Origin: Meloidogyne chitwoodi
Lineage: Eukaryota > Nematoda > Chromadorea > Rhabditida > Meloidogynidae
Direction: 5' to 3'
Assembly: GCA_015183035.1 (NCBI GenBank)
Contig: JACZZP010000004.1
Coordinates: 2,232,001-2,296,000 of the forward strand
Length of the DNA stretch: 64,000 bases
The notes under the pieces are model-generated. The model saw only the letters and a list, made by a program, of their open reading frames with translations. It was not told the origin of the DNA and searched no databases. Every line of letters starts with the position of its first letter. The stretch's first letter is position 1. The translations under genes and the position numbers were made by a program. Positions 11,507 to 24,016 of this stretch are shown piece after piece.

Positions 11507-12330
11507 GGCTCTACTTTAGGACATGCGTCCCATCAAGGGACATGCGTCCCATCAAAGGACATGCGTCCCATCAAAGTATACGCGTCCCAAAAATAGTATA
11601 TGCGTCCCATCAAAGTATATGCGTCCCAAAAATAGTATATGCGTCCCATCAAAGTATATGCGTCCCATTAGTAAAAAAGTATTTTTTCAAATTATTTATT
11701 TTATGTTATTGCCTTGCCTAAGTGCCACCCAAAAATCGAAAACCATAGTGGGGAGTAAGCTCGTTTTTGGGATGAACAATTCGATTATACAAATGTTAGC
11801 TCATTCGAAAGAGCTCTTCGAGACCTATCGAATGAGACCAAAATTGTCGATATTGCACGATTTTGAACAAAGAATGAAAGATCGAAGTTTGCTGGAAACA
11901 CGCCAAACTTGGACCTATTAGGAGTGTTTTATGACTTCTTAATTTGGGAGCCCATCTCTCGTTGGTTTTTGGTACATGCGTTATTCTATGGCGCAAATTA
12001 AAACAAAATAATTAATTCAGCGAAAATAATTTAAGAGCAGCCGCGGTAATCACTTAGCAGAGCTTACTCCCCCCTATGGTTTTTCGATTTTTGGGGTCTG
12101 TATCTCGGTTCACAAATTTTTCCTGGAAATAAAATTTATATTCTTACTCAGCTCGACGAGAGGAATCGAATGATATGTATTACATGTTTCTAGCTCGGAC
12201 CCTATATACTAAAGAACAGCCCTTTGATGGGACGCATATACTATTTTTGGGACGCATATTCTCTGATGGGACGCATGTCCTTTGATGGGACGCATGTCCC
12301 TTGATGGGACGCATGTCCTAAAGTAGAGCC
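11507..12330. mobile_element. Non-autonomous DNA transposon, GGCTCTAC ends, 8-bp target duplication
   Basis: The element is bounded by inverted ends GGCTCTACTTTAGGACATGC and its complement. It is flanked by a perfect 8-bp duplication AAAATATT (11499-11506 and 12331-12338). Each end consists of direct subrepeats of about 20 bp based on ATGCGTCCCATCAAAG, about nine on the left (11520-11670) and five on the right (12218-12320). The middle (about 11690-12215) is a core sequence shared with repeats at 26300-26900 and 29380-30560. No transposase is encoded. The 8-bp duplication fits hAT, P or Merlin superfamilies; the GG start does not match the usual hAT CAG. Confidence 0.85.
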
Positions 12331-12379
12331 AAAATATTTATAATGAAAAAACAACAAAAAAAATTAAAAATTTATTCTG

Positions 12380-15300
12380 TTAACAAAAATGGCCTTTTAA
12401 TAAAATATCATCTGTAGTACTTGTTTGTGAGCTATTTCTTGATAAAGTATTTGGTTGTTGATCAATAAAACGAATTAAACGAATATCAGCAGGAATAAAA
12501 GGAATAATATGTTTACGTTTTGGGTCAATATAAATATTCTTTTTAATTTTAAAAATTAAATTAAAAATTAAAAAAAACCTCAATAATAAAAGCAGATGAT
12601 TCTCCAATATTATTATTTCCTTTTTGATTCCGTTTTTGAAGCAAACTTGAATAAAGTTCAGAGACAAGAACTACCTTTTTAATAAAAAATTAATTATAAG
12701 AAATTCTCTCTAAACTCTCTCATCAAGAAAGAGGATTACCTATTTAAAATAATTTTAAAAATGTTTTTCTTAAAATTAAAAGAATTAATCTATTTGTTTT
12801 TATTTAATAGAAAGGAACTTTTTTTTTTATTAAAAAAAATTAATTAATTAAATATATACTTTTCCACCAACAACAGCTAAAGCTGAACGTGCATCTTGAA
12901 TTTTTCGACCAAAATAGTGAATCTAAAAAAACATTTTTAATACAAAAAATTATTATTATTAAAAAAAACCTTTCGAATATATTGAACACCAACTAGATCG
13001 ATGCACATTGTTGTTATTGCTAAACCTAAAAATTAAAATAATTAAAAATAAAAAAGTAAAAATATTACCAAGAACAATATATAAAAGAATAATTGTTGTA
13101 TAATGATCACGACGAGGCATTAAATCACCAAAACCAACTATTAAAAAAATTAAAAAATAAATCCATGCCAAAGTCAAAACCCTTATAAATAAAACTAAAA
13201 AAAACCTGTTGTCATTGTAATGAAAGACCAATAAAAGGAAGTAAAAAAACTCCAAGGTTCTAACTACAAAAATAAATAAATTAAAAATTAAACAAAAAAT
13301 AAACCTGTGACATTAACAATCCCCCAAGCGCTGTATATAACACTAAAATGGTAAAAACAAGTAGTGCTGGTATTCTTTAAATTAAAAAATAAATAATTTA
13401 TTTTTATAAAATAATTTACTAATGTAAACCTTTTTTCGTGAATCAATTCTTGTTGGATTAAACATTGATTATTTTTATAAACATCAAATCTTTCATTTAT
13501 TAATCCTCTTTTTCTCCTTCTACAAAGTTTAAGATAAAGAAAATGCTGAAAATTAAAAAAGAAAAAATAAAATTAAAAAAAAACAAACTTTTAATTTTAG
13601 CCATTTCCCATAAAGCCAAACAAGATGTTCACTTAAAAATTTTCCCAAATCAGCAATAGTTACCAAAGTTAGGGGAATTCCAAAAAGAGAAAATGAAATA
13701 CAAGCAACTCTACCAATCTAATTGTTAAAATTAATTAATTTAAAAATAAAAGAAAACCTGAGTAACAGGCACTGGATTGCCATAACCAATTGTGGAGACA
13801 ACCTAAAATTTAATTTTATTAATTTTAAAGAAAAAAATCACGGGAAAAGGCTTCAGAGTTCAAAATATCAAAAAATTTAAATAAAAAAAATTTCCCTAAT
13901 TTTTACCGTAACAGAAAAGAAAACAGCAGTAGAGAAAGTCCAAACAGAAATAGTATTATTTAATTTTACTTCTTTAGATGTGAGGAAATGTTTCTCAAAT
14001 CCAATAAATAATAAATCGCTCATTTGCCCTCTAAAAAATTTAAAAAAATATTTAAGGTAGACTAGATATAAGGTGATCTTTTGGATTATTTTAAATAAAT
14101 TAAATTAACTTTTCAAGTTTATTTATTTTTTCTGTGCGCCAAAGAAAATTTTTTTAAGAACGCAAAAATTGTCGTTTTAAAACTTTAATTGCACATAGGT
14201 TTTTTTAAATAAATTTCCGGAAATTCAATCCGGAAAGTTAAAAAAATATATTTTAAATTCTCCAAAATATCACCTCAAAATTAATCAAAAAAAACTAAAA
14301 AAACCTTACAAATGTTCTCTTGCTATTCTCTCCCAATTTTTTCTGTCTCCACTCAAATTGCTTGCAGCTATCCATACTAATTCGGAAACAAAATGTTCTT
14401 GACGTAAATTAATCTTTTTTTTAAAGAAAAAATATTATTTTTAATTAAAAATTAAAAAAATACATTGTCAAGACATTTTCTTTTTTCTCTCAATTCATTG
14501 GGACTCTCAACAGAGTAAAACAATGATGCCCCAAGTAAAGTGTAACAACAAGTTAGTAATACAAGGCCAACATGTGGAAGAATTAATTTAGCATACTAAA
14601 TATTTATTAATTTAATTTAAATTAATTTAAATTAATTTTTTTCTAAAAAAATTAATTAAAAAAATTCCCTTTTTGAACACAGAACCTCAAGAACATTTTC
14701 CTTTATAACTCAAAAATGGATGAATATTTTTAGAATTTTTGGTATCATTTTAAAGAGAATTTAATTTACTACAAAATTCTAAAAAAGTCAATTTTTTATT
14801 TCTATAAAAAATATTTTAATAGACAAAAAATACACTTTTTCAATAGTTTTTAGGACATAAATTTTTTTCCTATTTTCCAAAATTTTTAATTTTAGATTCA
14901 TTTTGTAGTAAATTTAATTCTCTATCAAAAATAACAAAAACGTCATTTATAACAATATTAAAATATCTAAAAAAATTAAAAAACCTTTCTAGCTCCTTTT
15001 TCTCCAAATTCTTCTTTCCTTTGCTGACTTTTTCTGCTATTAGTTATGCTATTTTCCAATAAAGAATGTCCACCATAATCACTAGAAGCTGTAGCTGTAG
15101 ATTGTGGAAGAGTAGAAGAATGCCAAGAACGGGAAGAAGGATCATTTGTGCCAATTATTAGTGGAGTTCTCTAAAAAGAATCTTTAAACTAATCTTTAGA
15201 AAGTTTTAAAAATAAAAAAATAAACATGTACCATTCAAATAGAAGCCCTCAGGATTATTTTTTCATAAAAATTCCAAATTATCAAAAAAAGAGATTGAAC

Positions 15301-15633
15301 TGGTTCTTGGTCAATTCATGGGTTTTTCTGGAGTCAAACCCTCCTTTTCAGTTCAATAAATTAAACCTCCAGGACCTTACAAAAATCTTGATCTTCACTC
15401 TGTACTTTCCCCTTTAAATTAAAAAACCTTCCTTTTCTTACCCTTCTATTTCTTCCTCCAAAAAGAACATTTTTAGGGGTAACCATCTCACACAAATGAT
15501 CTTCCAATTCTTGTAATTCTTCAGGTGCCATTTCCTCTTCTTCCTCTTCTTCAATTTCTTCTGTAAACATTCCTTTATTTAGTTCTCCACAATGCCATTG
15601 ATAAGAATTTTTTGAGGGAAATGAATTTTGCAT
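12380..15633 (-). CDS. Two-pore-domain (TWK/K2P) potassium channel
   Basis: The start is at 15633. Exons are 15633-15442, 15170-14985, 14595-14464, 14413-14310, 14030-13907, 13802-13758, 13717-13589, 13545-13430, 13374-13305, 13263-13206, 13137-13069, 13025-12970, 12922-12860, 12674-12579 and 12538-12380, giving 532 residues. An acidic cytosolic N-terminus (EEIEEEEEEEMA) is followed by transmembrane segment 1 (LPHVGLVLLTCCYTLLGASL). The first pore has WTFSTAVFFSVT then VVSTIGYGNPVPVT. The second pore has WSFITMTT then VGFGDLMPRRD. Transmembrane segment 4 is followed by GLAITTMCIDLVGVQYIRK, typical of nematode TWK channels. Both selectivity filters (TIGYG, TVGFG) are intact, so it should conduct potassium as a dimer and set resting potential. 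C. elegans has several dozen such channels; I cannot assign a specific one. Confidence 0.95.
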
Positions 15634-17750
15634 TAATTTGTTGAGAATATATTTGATTGATATGTGGGCTTTTTATAAATAAAAAATTACAACATAAAAA
15701 TATCTAAATTTAATTTAAACAAAAAAAGTAGATTAAAAAAGAAATATATGAAATCAGAAGAACAAAATATCTAAATTATCTCCCAACTTTTCGTGCCTAA
15801 AATTTAAAGAGTAGAATATTTGGAAGGGGTATCATTTAAGCGACGCCATTTGAGCGATAGGATTGAGAGACGTCCATTTGAGCGACCGTTGTAAAGGTCT
15901 CATTTGGGCGAGTAATTTTAACAATCGGCATCGCTCAAATGGCTGTCGCTCAACTCATCGCTAAAACGGCGTCGCTCAAATGACGCGCTCCCGAATATTT
16001 AAAGGTCGTTTTGGTAAATTATATAACACTCAAAATTTAATTTAAAATTAATTAAAAAATACAAAATAAATTTTATACTCTAATGGGAATTCTTAGAAAG
16101 AAAAAACTTGTAAATCTCGGCCTTAAAAGGAAAATTTTAAATAAATTTAAAATTTATAAATCAACAGGCCCAGGCTGATCTTAAACTACTTTTGAGATAA
16201 TTTAGAGGAAAATACCCAAAAAATATTTGTAAATATTTGTGAATGAAAATTAGAGACTCAAATGTAAATAAATTAATTAAAAGTCAAACTAATTTAAAAA
16301 TTAAAAAAATTTTTAAAGAAAATTTTATCAAGCTATGGCAACTTAAAAAAAAGAGAAGAGAATATTAAGTAAAAAAATAAAAACTTCTTTTCTTCCCAAT
16401 AAAGTTCGCGTTTTGTTCTTGTTTTTCCCATGAGAATAATTTTCAAATGTTGTAAAAAAAAGAAGAAATATTATGTAGAAAATGAAAGAAATTTTTTGAA
16501 GAAATTTGGTTATAAAATAATAAAAAATAATAATAATAATGGTTAAAAAAAGTAAAAAAATCAGTCAACCAAATATTCATTTAATTTTAAAGCAAAAAAA
16601 AAATAAAAATAAAATTTATGAATGATGACTAGACATACAAAAATATTTTAATAAATAATAAAATTAAATTCATATTTTTTAAATACATAATTCTCTTCAT
16701 TTTTTATTCTCTGTCCTGAGAAAAATACATATTTTAAGTCAATTTTTGTACAGAATTTTTAATTTTTTTTGTTAATTTATTTTTTATAATTATCTCCCCC
16801 TTCTCCACGTTTTCCTTCAAAATTTTACGGAGATCAGTTTAGGTATTTCAACTTTTTTTAAATAAACAATGTTCACAAATTAATTAAATACTTTGAGTTT
16901 TGATTAAAAATGTTTAAAAATAAATTATAAAATAAAAAAAAATAAATATAATTCTAATATTTAATTATCACAAAAATATCAATAAATTCATCATTTTAAA
17001 TATTTAATTTTTTAAATTTTTTATCAAAAAATTAGGTTTAATCATTTTATAATTTCTTTATTTTTACTATTTTTGGTAAATATACTTTTTATTTTGTAAA
17101 TAACACATGATTTGATTTTTTGTTTTTAAAATATTCTTGTGGTTTCTGACAACACAATTTTCCTTAAAAAAAATTTTTCAAAGACCAAAGGTATTATTTA
17201 AAATAATTAGAAGACTTTAAAAATAAGAAAATTCCCTTAAAATTAACTAAAATTCCAACACATTTAACTTTTTTTCGTGTAAAATATACATAATTCGTCA
17301 AAACCCCTTGGTTACTTTTCTTTTACTTTTTCCACCTTTTTCTCCTTTTTCTTCGCAAAATATTGATTCTCTTTAAGTAGATTTAGAGAAGATATATAAA
17401 AAAAATAAATATATTTTAGAGACACTTTGTTGTATAAAATTGAAAAAAATGGCCATGAAGGAGATGGATTAATGTGAAAAAAAGGTACAAAAACACTCAC
17501 TCCATCTTCACTTTATTTTCATCAATTTTATTTTTTCTTCCTTTCCACTTTGTTTTTTTAATTCTTTTTTTTTCTTTTTATTTTAGTCCAAAAAATATTT
17601 AAACTAGTAATTGACCTTTTATTTGTAAATTGTCCAATTAAAGTAAATCTGCCATTTCGTCACACAGGCAAAAAAATTACTTTTTCACCGCTTAATTTGT
17701 ATTAATTTTCCCTAATATTTAATTTAATAAAATTTTAGCCAAAAAATAAA
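15634..17750. other. Divergent intergenic region
   Basis: These 2.1 kb separate the potassium channel (-) from the plexin-domain gene (+) and should hold both promoters. One foldback element (15822-15992) is described separately. A TTTTAG acceptor at 17737-17738 lies 12 bases before the plexin-domain start codon. The rest is long A and T runs with no exon that I could link to a gene. Confidence 0.45.
15822..15992. mobile_element. 171-bp foldback MITE with 8-bp target duplication
   Basis: The element starts GGAAGGGG and ends CGCTCCC and is almost wholly an imperfect palindrome. It is built from the motif CATTTGAGCGACG and its complement. A perfect 8-bp duplication GAATATTT flanks it (15814-15821 and 15993-16000). 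It is much richer in G and C than its surroundings and codes for nothing. Confidence 0.85.
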
Positions 17751-20047
17751 ATGTACAACATTTTACAATTTACATTTATTTTATTAATTTTACCTTTTAT
17801 TGCTGCTATCAATACTTTAAAAAGTTATAATGAAAATTGGAATAACGAGATTATCAACAATAATAAGAATATTAATCCTCATAGAAGAGTAAAACGAGGA
17901 GAGCATGAAATGCTTGATTTTGGTAGTGGAAGCACTTTTCCACCTGATGCAGAATTGGAAGATGATAATAAAGAGACAGAAACGGTTTTTTTAAAGTTAA
18001 AATATGTCTATTTTCTTGAGAAAATCTTCAAAAACGTTAAAATCCTCTCACTTTTTTAGACTGAACATACCTATTATGTGATGACAATTCATCCCAATGA
18101 TGAAGAACTTTTTGCTGAAAATTATTTGGATATTCAAAAGTGGATTAGTGAGGGAGGAGCTGTTGGACATGTATATTAAAATTAGTTAAATTTTAATTTA
18201 TTTTTTAAAAAGACTGAAAATGCTCATTTGGATAATGCTTATAGAAAAGCCGCCGGTGTAAAACTTAAATTTGATTTTCCATTTTATGGCCATAGATTAC
18301 AAAATTTGACAATTGCCACAGGTGGTTTTCTTTATCTCGGTGATCAGACACATTCTTGGCTTGCTGCTACACAGTAAGTGTTTGAGTTTAAATATGTAGC
18401 CAGGCTTTGAGCTCTTTAAGGCTCTCTGGTGTAGTTGGAAAAAGTCTAGCAAAATATTTTTAAGACGGAGGTTCGAACCCTCTTGGTGGAAAATAATTTC
18501 TGAATGACTTAAAACTATTTTTAGGTATATTGCCCCACTTATGGCAAACTTCGATACAATGGAAAATGGATCAAGTATTTCATATGCTGATGACGGAAAG
18601 CGAATTGTTGTAGAATGGCACGAAGTAACTCTTCGTGATAATCGTCCAGGTTTTTTTCTAAAATGAAATATTATTATTTAAAAAAATTTCTTTAATTAGC
18701 CGGTCCTTTTACATTCCAAGTTCATCTTTGGCGTAATGGAAATATTACATTTGTTTATAAAGAGGTTTTTTTGTTTTTAATGATTTTTATCTTTTTTTTA
18801 GATTCCTATTTCAATAACAAATATAAGCGATTCTTTTCATCCACGAAAAATGGGAATATCTGATGCTTATTTGTTCAATCACAAAGTTACCAGTATGGCA
18901 ACTGGTCTTAATGCTGCTAATAAAAGAGTTATTCATGAGGTTTTTTTAATTCTATTTTTATTTTAAAATATTTTAAAATTTTTTAGTATCACCGAATAAC
19001 TGTTCCTGCTGAAAAAATAACTTCAAATTCTGTGGTATTTTTGCAAGCATTGCCTAGTAAGTTTAAGAATTTAATTAAAGAACAATCTGACCCAAATACT
19101 TCCTCTTTTCTTTATTTTTTTAAATTAAAAATTTTCTTTATTTTTAGCTTGTTTGGATGCCATTACATGTGATCAATGCCAAAATATGCAATTAAAAAAC
19201 TTTAAATGTAATTGGTGTTTTCCAAAAGAGGGGGGAACTTCTAAAAGTAGTAGTGATAATAACGATGGAAGCAGTGGTAATAGTAAACCTTTTTGCTCTG
19301 ACCAAATGGGAATGCACCGACGTAAACAAGAATGGATTGAAGGTTAGAGGAATTTTTGGAAAATTAGAAAAAGTAATTAAATTTTAAATTTAAGGAAATT
19401 GTCAAGTTAATGAAGAAAATCAGGTTTTTTTAATTTATTTAAATTAACCTTTTTGTTTAATTTAAGTATTGTAAAACAGAAGAGATAAATACTTCGCCTG
19501 ATAATAATAGCACAAATGAGGCAACATTCACATCAACAGAATCACAAGAAACTTTGGTCAATGCTCCAACTATTCCGACTACAATTGAAACAAATACACA
19601 AGGTTTAGTAGAATATATTTATTTATATTTTTGGAGATTTATTTTGTGTCCAACTTAATGTGTCAAATTTGAAATTTTAAAGAATTTAGTCAAGGGAGTA
19701 TTTTCAAAAATAAATCAAAATTTTCTTCTAAAAATCATTTTTAAATTATAATTTTATTTGGATATTACAAAATCTCCTCAAAATCAACAAGCACAAAACA
19801 AACATTCAACAGATAGTGAAAGTTCAGGAGTAGCCGCATTCCTAACATTTTTTGTTTTGCTTGTAATTTGTACAGCAATATGGGCTGGCTATGCTTATAT
19901 GAATCCTCATACACGTTCTGGACAACTGCTCATTAAGTAAACTTTTTTTTTGAAATTCTATATTTAAAAAAAATTTTTAGGTACCGTCCTTCAAAATGGC
20001 AAATTCCGTCAAGTCACGTTCGCTACAGCGCCTCTGTGCACATGTAA
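17751..20047 (+). CDS. Plexin-domain-containing membrane protein (PLXDC/TEM7 family)
   Basis: Exons are 17751-17984, 18060-18170, 18213-18373, 18525-18649, 18700-18764, 18802-18939, 18987-19056, 19148-19342, 19395-19423, 19467-19602, 19792-19936 and 19981-20047, giving 491 residues. A signal peptide (about 1-19) comes first. A nidogen-like beta domain follows, with FDFPFYGHRLQNLTIATGGF, APLMANF and WRNGNITFVYKEIPISI. A PSI/plexin-repeat cysteine module comes next (CLDAITCDQCQNMQLKNFKC, then CNWC). A Thr/Ser/Asn-rich stalk leads to a single transmembrane segment near residue 440 (FLTFFVLLVICTAIWAGYAY). The family, known from mammals as TEM7/PLXDC1-2, comprises surface proteins that bind matrix and PEDF-like ligands. 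The intron before the last two exons lacks an AG near the start of its open frame, so I placed the acce​ptor at 19790-19791, where the phase fits. Confidence 0.93.
18421..18490 (+). repeat. tRNA-like SINE remnant in an intron
   Basis: This lies in the third intron of the plexin-domain gene. It has a tRNA A-box-like CTGGTGTAGTTGG and a B-box GGTTCGAACCC, followed by TCTTGGTGGA. The first and last seven bases do not pair as an acceptor stem, so a working tRNA is unlikely. Confidence 0.6.
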
Positions 20048-21369
20048 AAAAAATTTAAAAAATATTTTGTTTAGTAAAAATCAATTTATATTAGCTTGCC
20101 CTTTTAAAAAAATATTTTCCTATGTGAAACTATATTATCAATGTTCTCCTATTTAAAATTTTCTACTATATTTATTCTAATAATCGTCCAAAAATTTTTT
20201 TATTGGCGGTTAATTAAAGATTGGGCGTTTATTAGAATAAATATTTTTTTAAAAAAGCGTGATATTCGAACCTTGGAAAGAGTATTTTTTTTCATCTCAT
20301 CAATCACGGCCATTTTATTTTCAAATTATTCTAACACATAAATTGCCTATTATTTAATAATATTTTTAAATATTAAAAATCTCAAAAATATATATTTGTT
20401 GTGTGTGTTTTACTTAAAAAGCAGCTCTTCCTCAATATTTTTTTTGTAATATTTTTTCCCTCCCTGGTTCGAACACAAACATTGTCATTTTTTAAATTTT
20501 TATTTTTTTTAACATTATTATTTTGTTCATCTCTATATTTTTTTAATTAAATATTTCCTATTAAATATATTATTAACTAGAATTATTTTACTTAAATATA
20601 CATATTTGAATAAAATTTGATTATTTTAAAAGTTATTTTTTTTCTTTTTTAATTTTGGGGAACTTTCCCCTTTTTTCCTTCTTTTCCTCTTCAAAATAAA
20701 ATTAAAATTTTTTTTTAATTTTTTAAAGAATATGTCTAATTTATGCACATAAAATAACTAAAAATACATAAGAGAGAAATGTGAAATTTTGACTAAAAAA
20801 AATAAAATTCAAAATTCCACAATTATTTAAAGTATAATAATTGTTAAAAGAAAAGGTACTTTGCCTTTATTTAATTAAAGAAAGACTAAAATGCATAGCA
20901 TTTAAAAATTAAAAAAAAGAAAGATTAGAGAGATAAGAATGTTTTAATATTTTTAGACCAGTAAAAAAAATAATAATAATTTTTTAAGGCTGCTCTCTAA
21001 AATTTAAAAATTAAAAGAAAATTAAAAGATAGAAAATCAATTTTGTGTAATTTAAAAATTAAAGGATAGAAAATCAATTTTGTATATTATTTTATTTTTT
21101 TCTCTGAGCATTTTTAAACCTTTTAAAAATTCTTTTAAATTTTTTATTAAATTTTTAAATTCTTCGAGAGTAACCTTATATACACATTTAAAAAAAATAG
21201 TAATCTCTCTAAAATTAGAGAAATGGAATCTGCACAACTTGTGTATATACTTAATTATTATTTAAAAAGAAAAGCCATAATAAATGACTAAAAATTAGAT
21301 TTAAAAAAAAAATTATTTTACAAAAATTAGTTTGATTGATTATATTTACCTTTTCACACATTTATTTTT
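20048..21369. other. Intergenic AT-rich region
   Basis: These 1.3 kb hold the 3' end of the plexin-domain gene and that of the BTB gene on the other strand. I see two near-copies of GATAGAAAATCAATTTTG around 21026 and 21066, and nothing else. Confidence 0.4.
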
Positions 21370-21555
21370 TCAAACAGATTCTTCATCATTATTATTTCCT
21401 TTACCTTGATTATTATTATGAGAATTAAGACCTGACACAGATGGAGAATTTCCTTGATCATTATTATTATTATTTATTGAATTATTATCTTCAACACCAC
21501 CAAAAACACGCCCTCCACGCCACTGATTTTTAGCTGGGAGTAAAACTATTTGTCC
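21370..21555 (-). other. Orphan coding exon, candidate alternative 3' exon of the BTB gene
   Basis: After an AG acceptor at 21557-21556 an open stretch of 61 codons begins GQIVLLPAKNQWRGGRVFGG, continues with Asn/Gly/Ser-rich sequence and ends in TGA at 21370. It begins in phase 0. That is the phase in which exon 8 of the BTB gene ends (22243), so it could be spliced in place of the terminal exon at 22078-21881. No other upstream exon on this strand would serve it. It could also be a chance open frame or the end of an unrecognised gene. Confidence 0.4.
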
Positions 21556-21880
21556 CTTTAAAAAAATAAATTTTTAAAGTTTTTCTTGTCGGTAAAAGAA
21601 TTTAAGGAAATAATTTTCCACTTTTTTTTAAACAAAAAATCTAAAAAAGTCTATTTTTTGTATCTTTCTTTTTTTATTTTTATCTTTTTTTCCCTCTTGG
21701 GCAGTCAGCAATTGTTTCTTTTTTCTAATTACTTTTTTTAGTGTATAAAATCATAGAATGACTGGATTAAAATTTTTTTTAATTTTTACTCAATTTTATA
21801 AATAAAAAATATAGAACAACATAAAAATTGTCAATGATTGGTTTTATATAAAAAACTGAAATTGAACTCAACAACAAGTA

Positions 21881-23491
21881 TTATTCGGATTCATCGCCAG
21901 AGCTAATTAGCCAACTTGGTGGACAGAACTTCTCGGAAACAAATCGACCTTTGCTTTCTTTCGGTGCTTGACTAGAGCAAGTTGGCTCATCCTTTGGTTT
22001 AAGCATAATTTTACGCAAGTAAGGACTTTTGGGAACGACTGGACCTTTGCGAACGATGTTTGGAATTTTGAGAACGTTCTGAATAAAATTAAAAAAATAT
22101 TTTCTAATGAGTCATTCTCTGAATTTATACAATAAAGGAATTAGAAAAAAGACGTTTGCAGACTGCTCAAAAGAAAAAAGATAAAAAAGGGGCTACTCAA
22201 AAATCTTCAAAGCAAGACACTCTTAAAAAAAATTTAAAAAACCAATCCACGACGAGCAGTTTCTGCCGAAGATTTTGGTTGCAAAGAAGAAGGATCATCA
22301 CTCTTACAATGAGTACAACCACCAAAAGTTAAAAGAGCATTTAACGTTTCTTCGTAAATACGAGCCTCAGGAAATTCAACTTTTGTTTGTTTTTTCTCAG
22401 GAGTATAAACAATTGAAGTACAAGAAATCTTAAAATTTTGAACAAAACTCTTCTGGAAAAATTTTAAAATTTAAACCTCAACTTTACGGCTAGCATTTCC
22501 ATAAAAAGTCCATTGACAAATTTCTGGGCTTCCAATACCCAAATCTTTGAAAGAATTTTTAAATTATTTTATTTAAATAAAATACTTTTTATGAAGAGAA
22601 CATTATTATTTTTTGAGCTATTAAAGCGTAATAATAATTTGTCAAAAAGTTCTTGATTACTTAAAAGAAAAAATTTTTTTTTTAATTAAAAATAAAAAAC
22701 CGAAGAAAATTTTCGTCTGAACTTGTGTTGTAGCTATATTTATTATTATTTCTAAAAAATAAAATTTAATTTTATTAAAATTAATTAATGTTACCTATTT
22801 AAAAGCAATTCTATAACTGGCTAAAAATAAAAAAAATTTTGAAAAATTAATTTAATTTTTACACTTACACGGCCAGTAGAGCTTTGCCAAATTCTTTCCA
22901 CCTGTTTTTTAGACATTACAACAGGTACTTGACAAACACCAACAGGCTCAACTTGAGCTTTTTCCATATTAATAAACCAAGATTCACACAAACTTACTAA
23001 TTCCTTAAAAAAAGTTTTTTTAATTTTCTAAAAGTAGTTGGATGTGTTCACTCTCAAAAATCCAAAAATACCCAATATTATTTTACGGGGCAAATTTAAC
23101 TCATAATTTATTGTTCGGAGAATAAAACAGAATATTCTCGTTGATAAATACCCAAATTAATTAAAAAAAACCTGAATCAAATAAAATTTTGCTTCAATAA
23201 TAATCTCCTGAACTTCAGTACGACAATCAGGCAAAGGAACAGTTCCATCTCTCATAAAATTCAAAATTAATCCAAAATGTTTTCCACAACGATCAATAGG
23301 CACATAACCATCAGAATCACGAAAAACCTTTTTTGATTTTAATTTAAAAATAATAAAAAATTAAAAAAAACCTCATTTCGTCCAGAAAACATTGCTTTAA
23401 ACATTGAATCATATTTTAGTAAAGTACCCAAAGTTGTATGAAAAAGTGCTCCACCAACATTTAATTTTACATATTGGTTAGCACAATCCAT
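21881..23491 (-). CDS. BTB-domain Cullin-3 adaptor of the KCTD10/13/TNFAIP1 (BACURD) family
   Basis: The start is at 23491. Exons are 23491-23372, 23327-23172, 23003-22869, 22820-22795, 22751-22701, 22659-22586, 22544-22477, 22428-22243 and 22078-21881, giving 337 residues. The T1-type BTB domain occupies about residues 6-110: [19 protein letters not shown], then [27 protein letters not shown] and [15 protein letters not shown]. The middle keeps the family block [20 protein letters not shown] followed by [10 protein letters not shown]. In animals these proteins bring RhoA and other substrates to Cullin-3 ubiquitin ligases and bind PCNA. The C-terminus ([20 protein letters not shown] and a Ser/Glu-rich end) does not match family members that I know. 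An alternative last exon may exist at 21555-21370. Confidence 0.93.
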
Positions 23492-24016
23492 TTTTTAGAA
23501 GAAAAAAATTATTTTTAAAGTATCTGAAAAAATAAAGAATTTTAAAAATAAAAAAGAAAATCATTTCCACACAAAACAAAAAATAAGTAAATCGATACAT
23601 TCTAATTAGAGTAATAAAATAATAATTAAATTATTCTATATTTGCTCAATAAGAAAAACATAAGAAAAAAAATAAATTAAAAAATATATAAATTTTGTGT
23701 GAAATCAACAAAAAAATTTTTTTTCAATTTTTATTAAAATTTATTATTATTACTTTAAATATTTAAGTCAAGGCAAATTTACACAATTAAATAAATATAT
23801 ATCTTTATTATTTTAATTAGTATCTTCTCACAAACCATTTTAGTGAACAAAAATTCCCAAAATTATCATAACAAAATTTCAAAAGGTAATGATTTTGTAG
23901 AAGTATTTTTTATTATACAAAAATGGCTTCTCTTGAAATACTAAATATCCTATATATTTTTAAGTAAAATTATTTTTTAAATAAATATATTCCAAAAAAC
24001 ATAACTTTAATTTTCT
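23492..24016. other. Gap between tandem minus-strand genes
   Basis: These 525 bases separate the arfaptin stop from the BTB start. This would be long for a nematode operon spacer but not impossible. No exon or repeat is visible. Confidence 0.4.

Noticed and set aside
11523..11921. Open frame with the repeated residues MRPIKGHASHQR and similar
   Set aside because: It is translation of the transposon end subrepeats running into the core repeat. No transposase motif is present.
20461..20490. GGTTCGAAC resembling a tRNA B-box
   Set aside because: No A-box lies upstream at tRNA spacing, so the match is too short to support a tRNA-like element.
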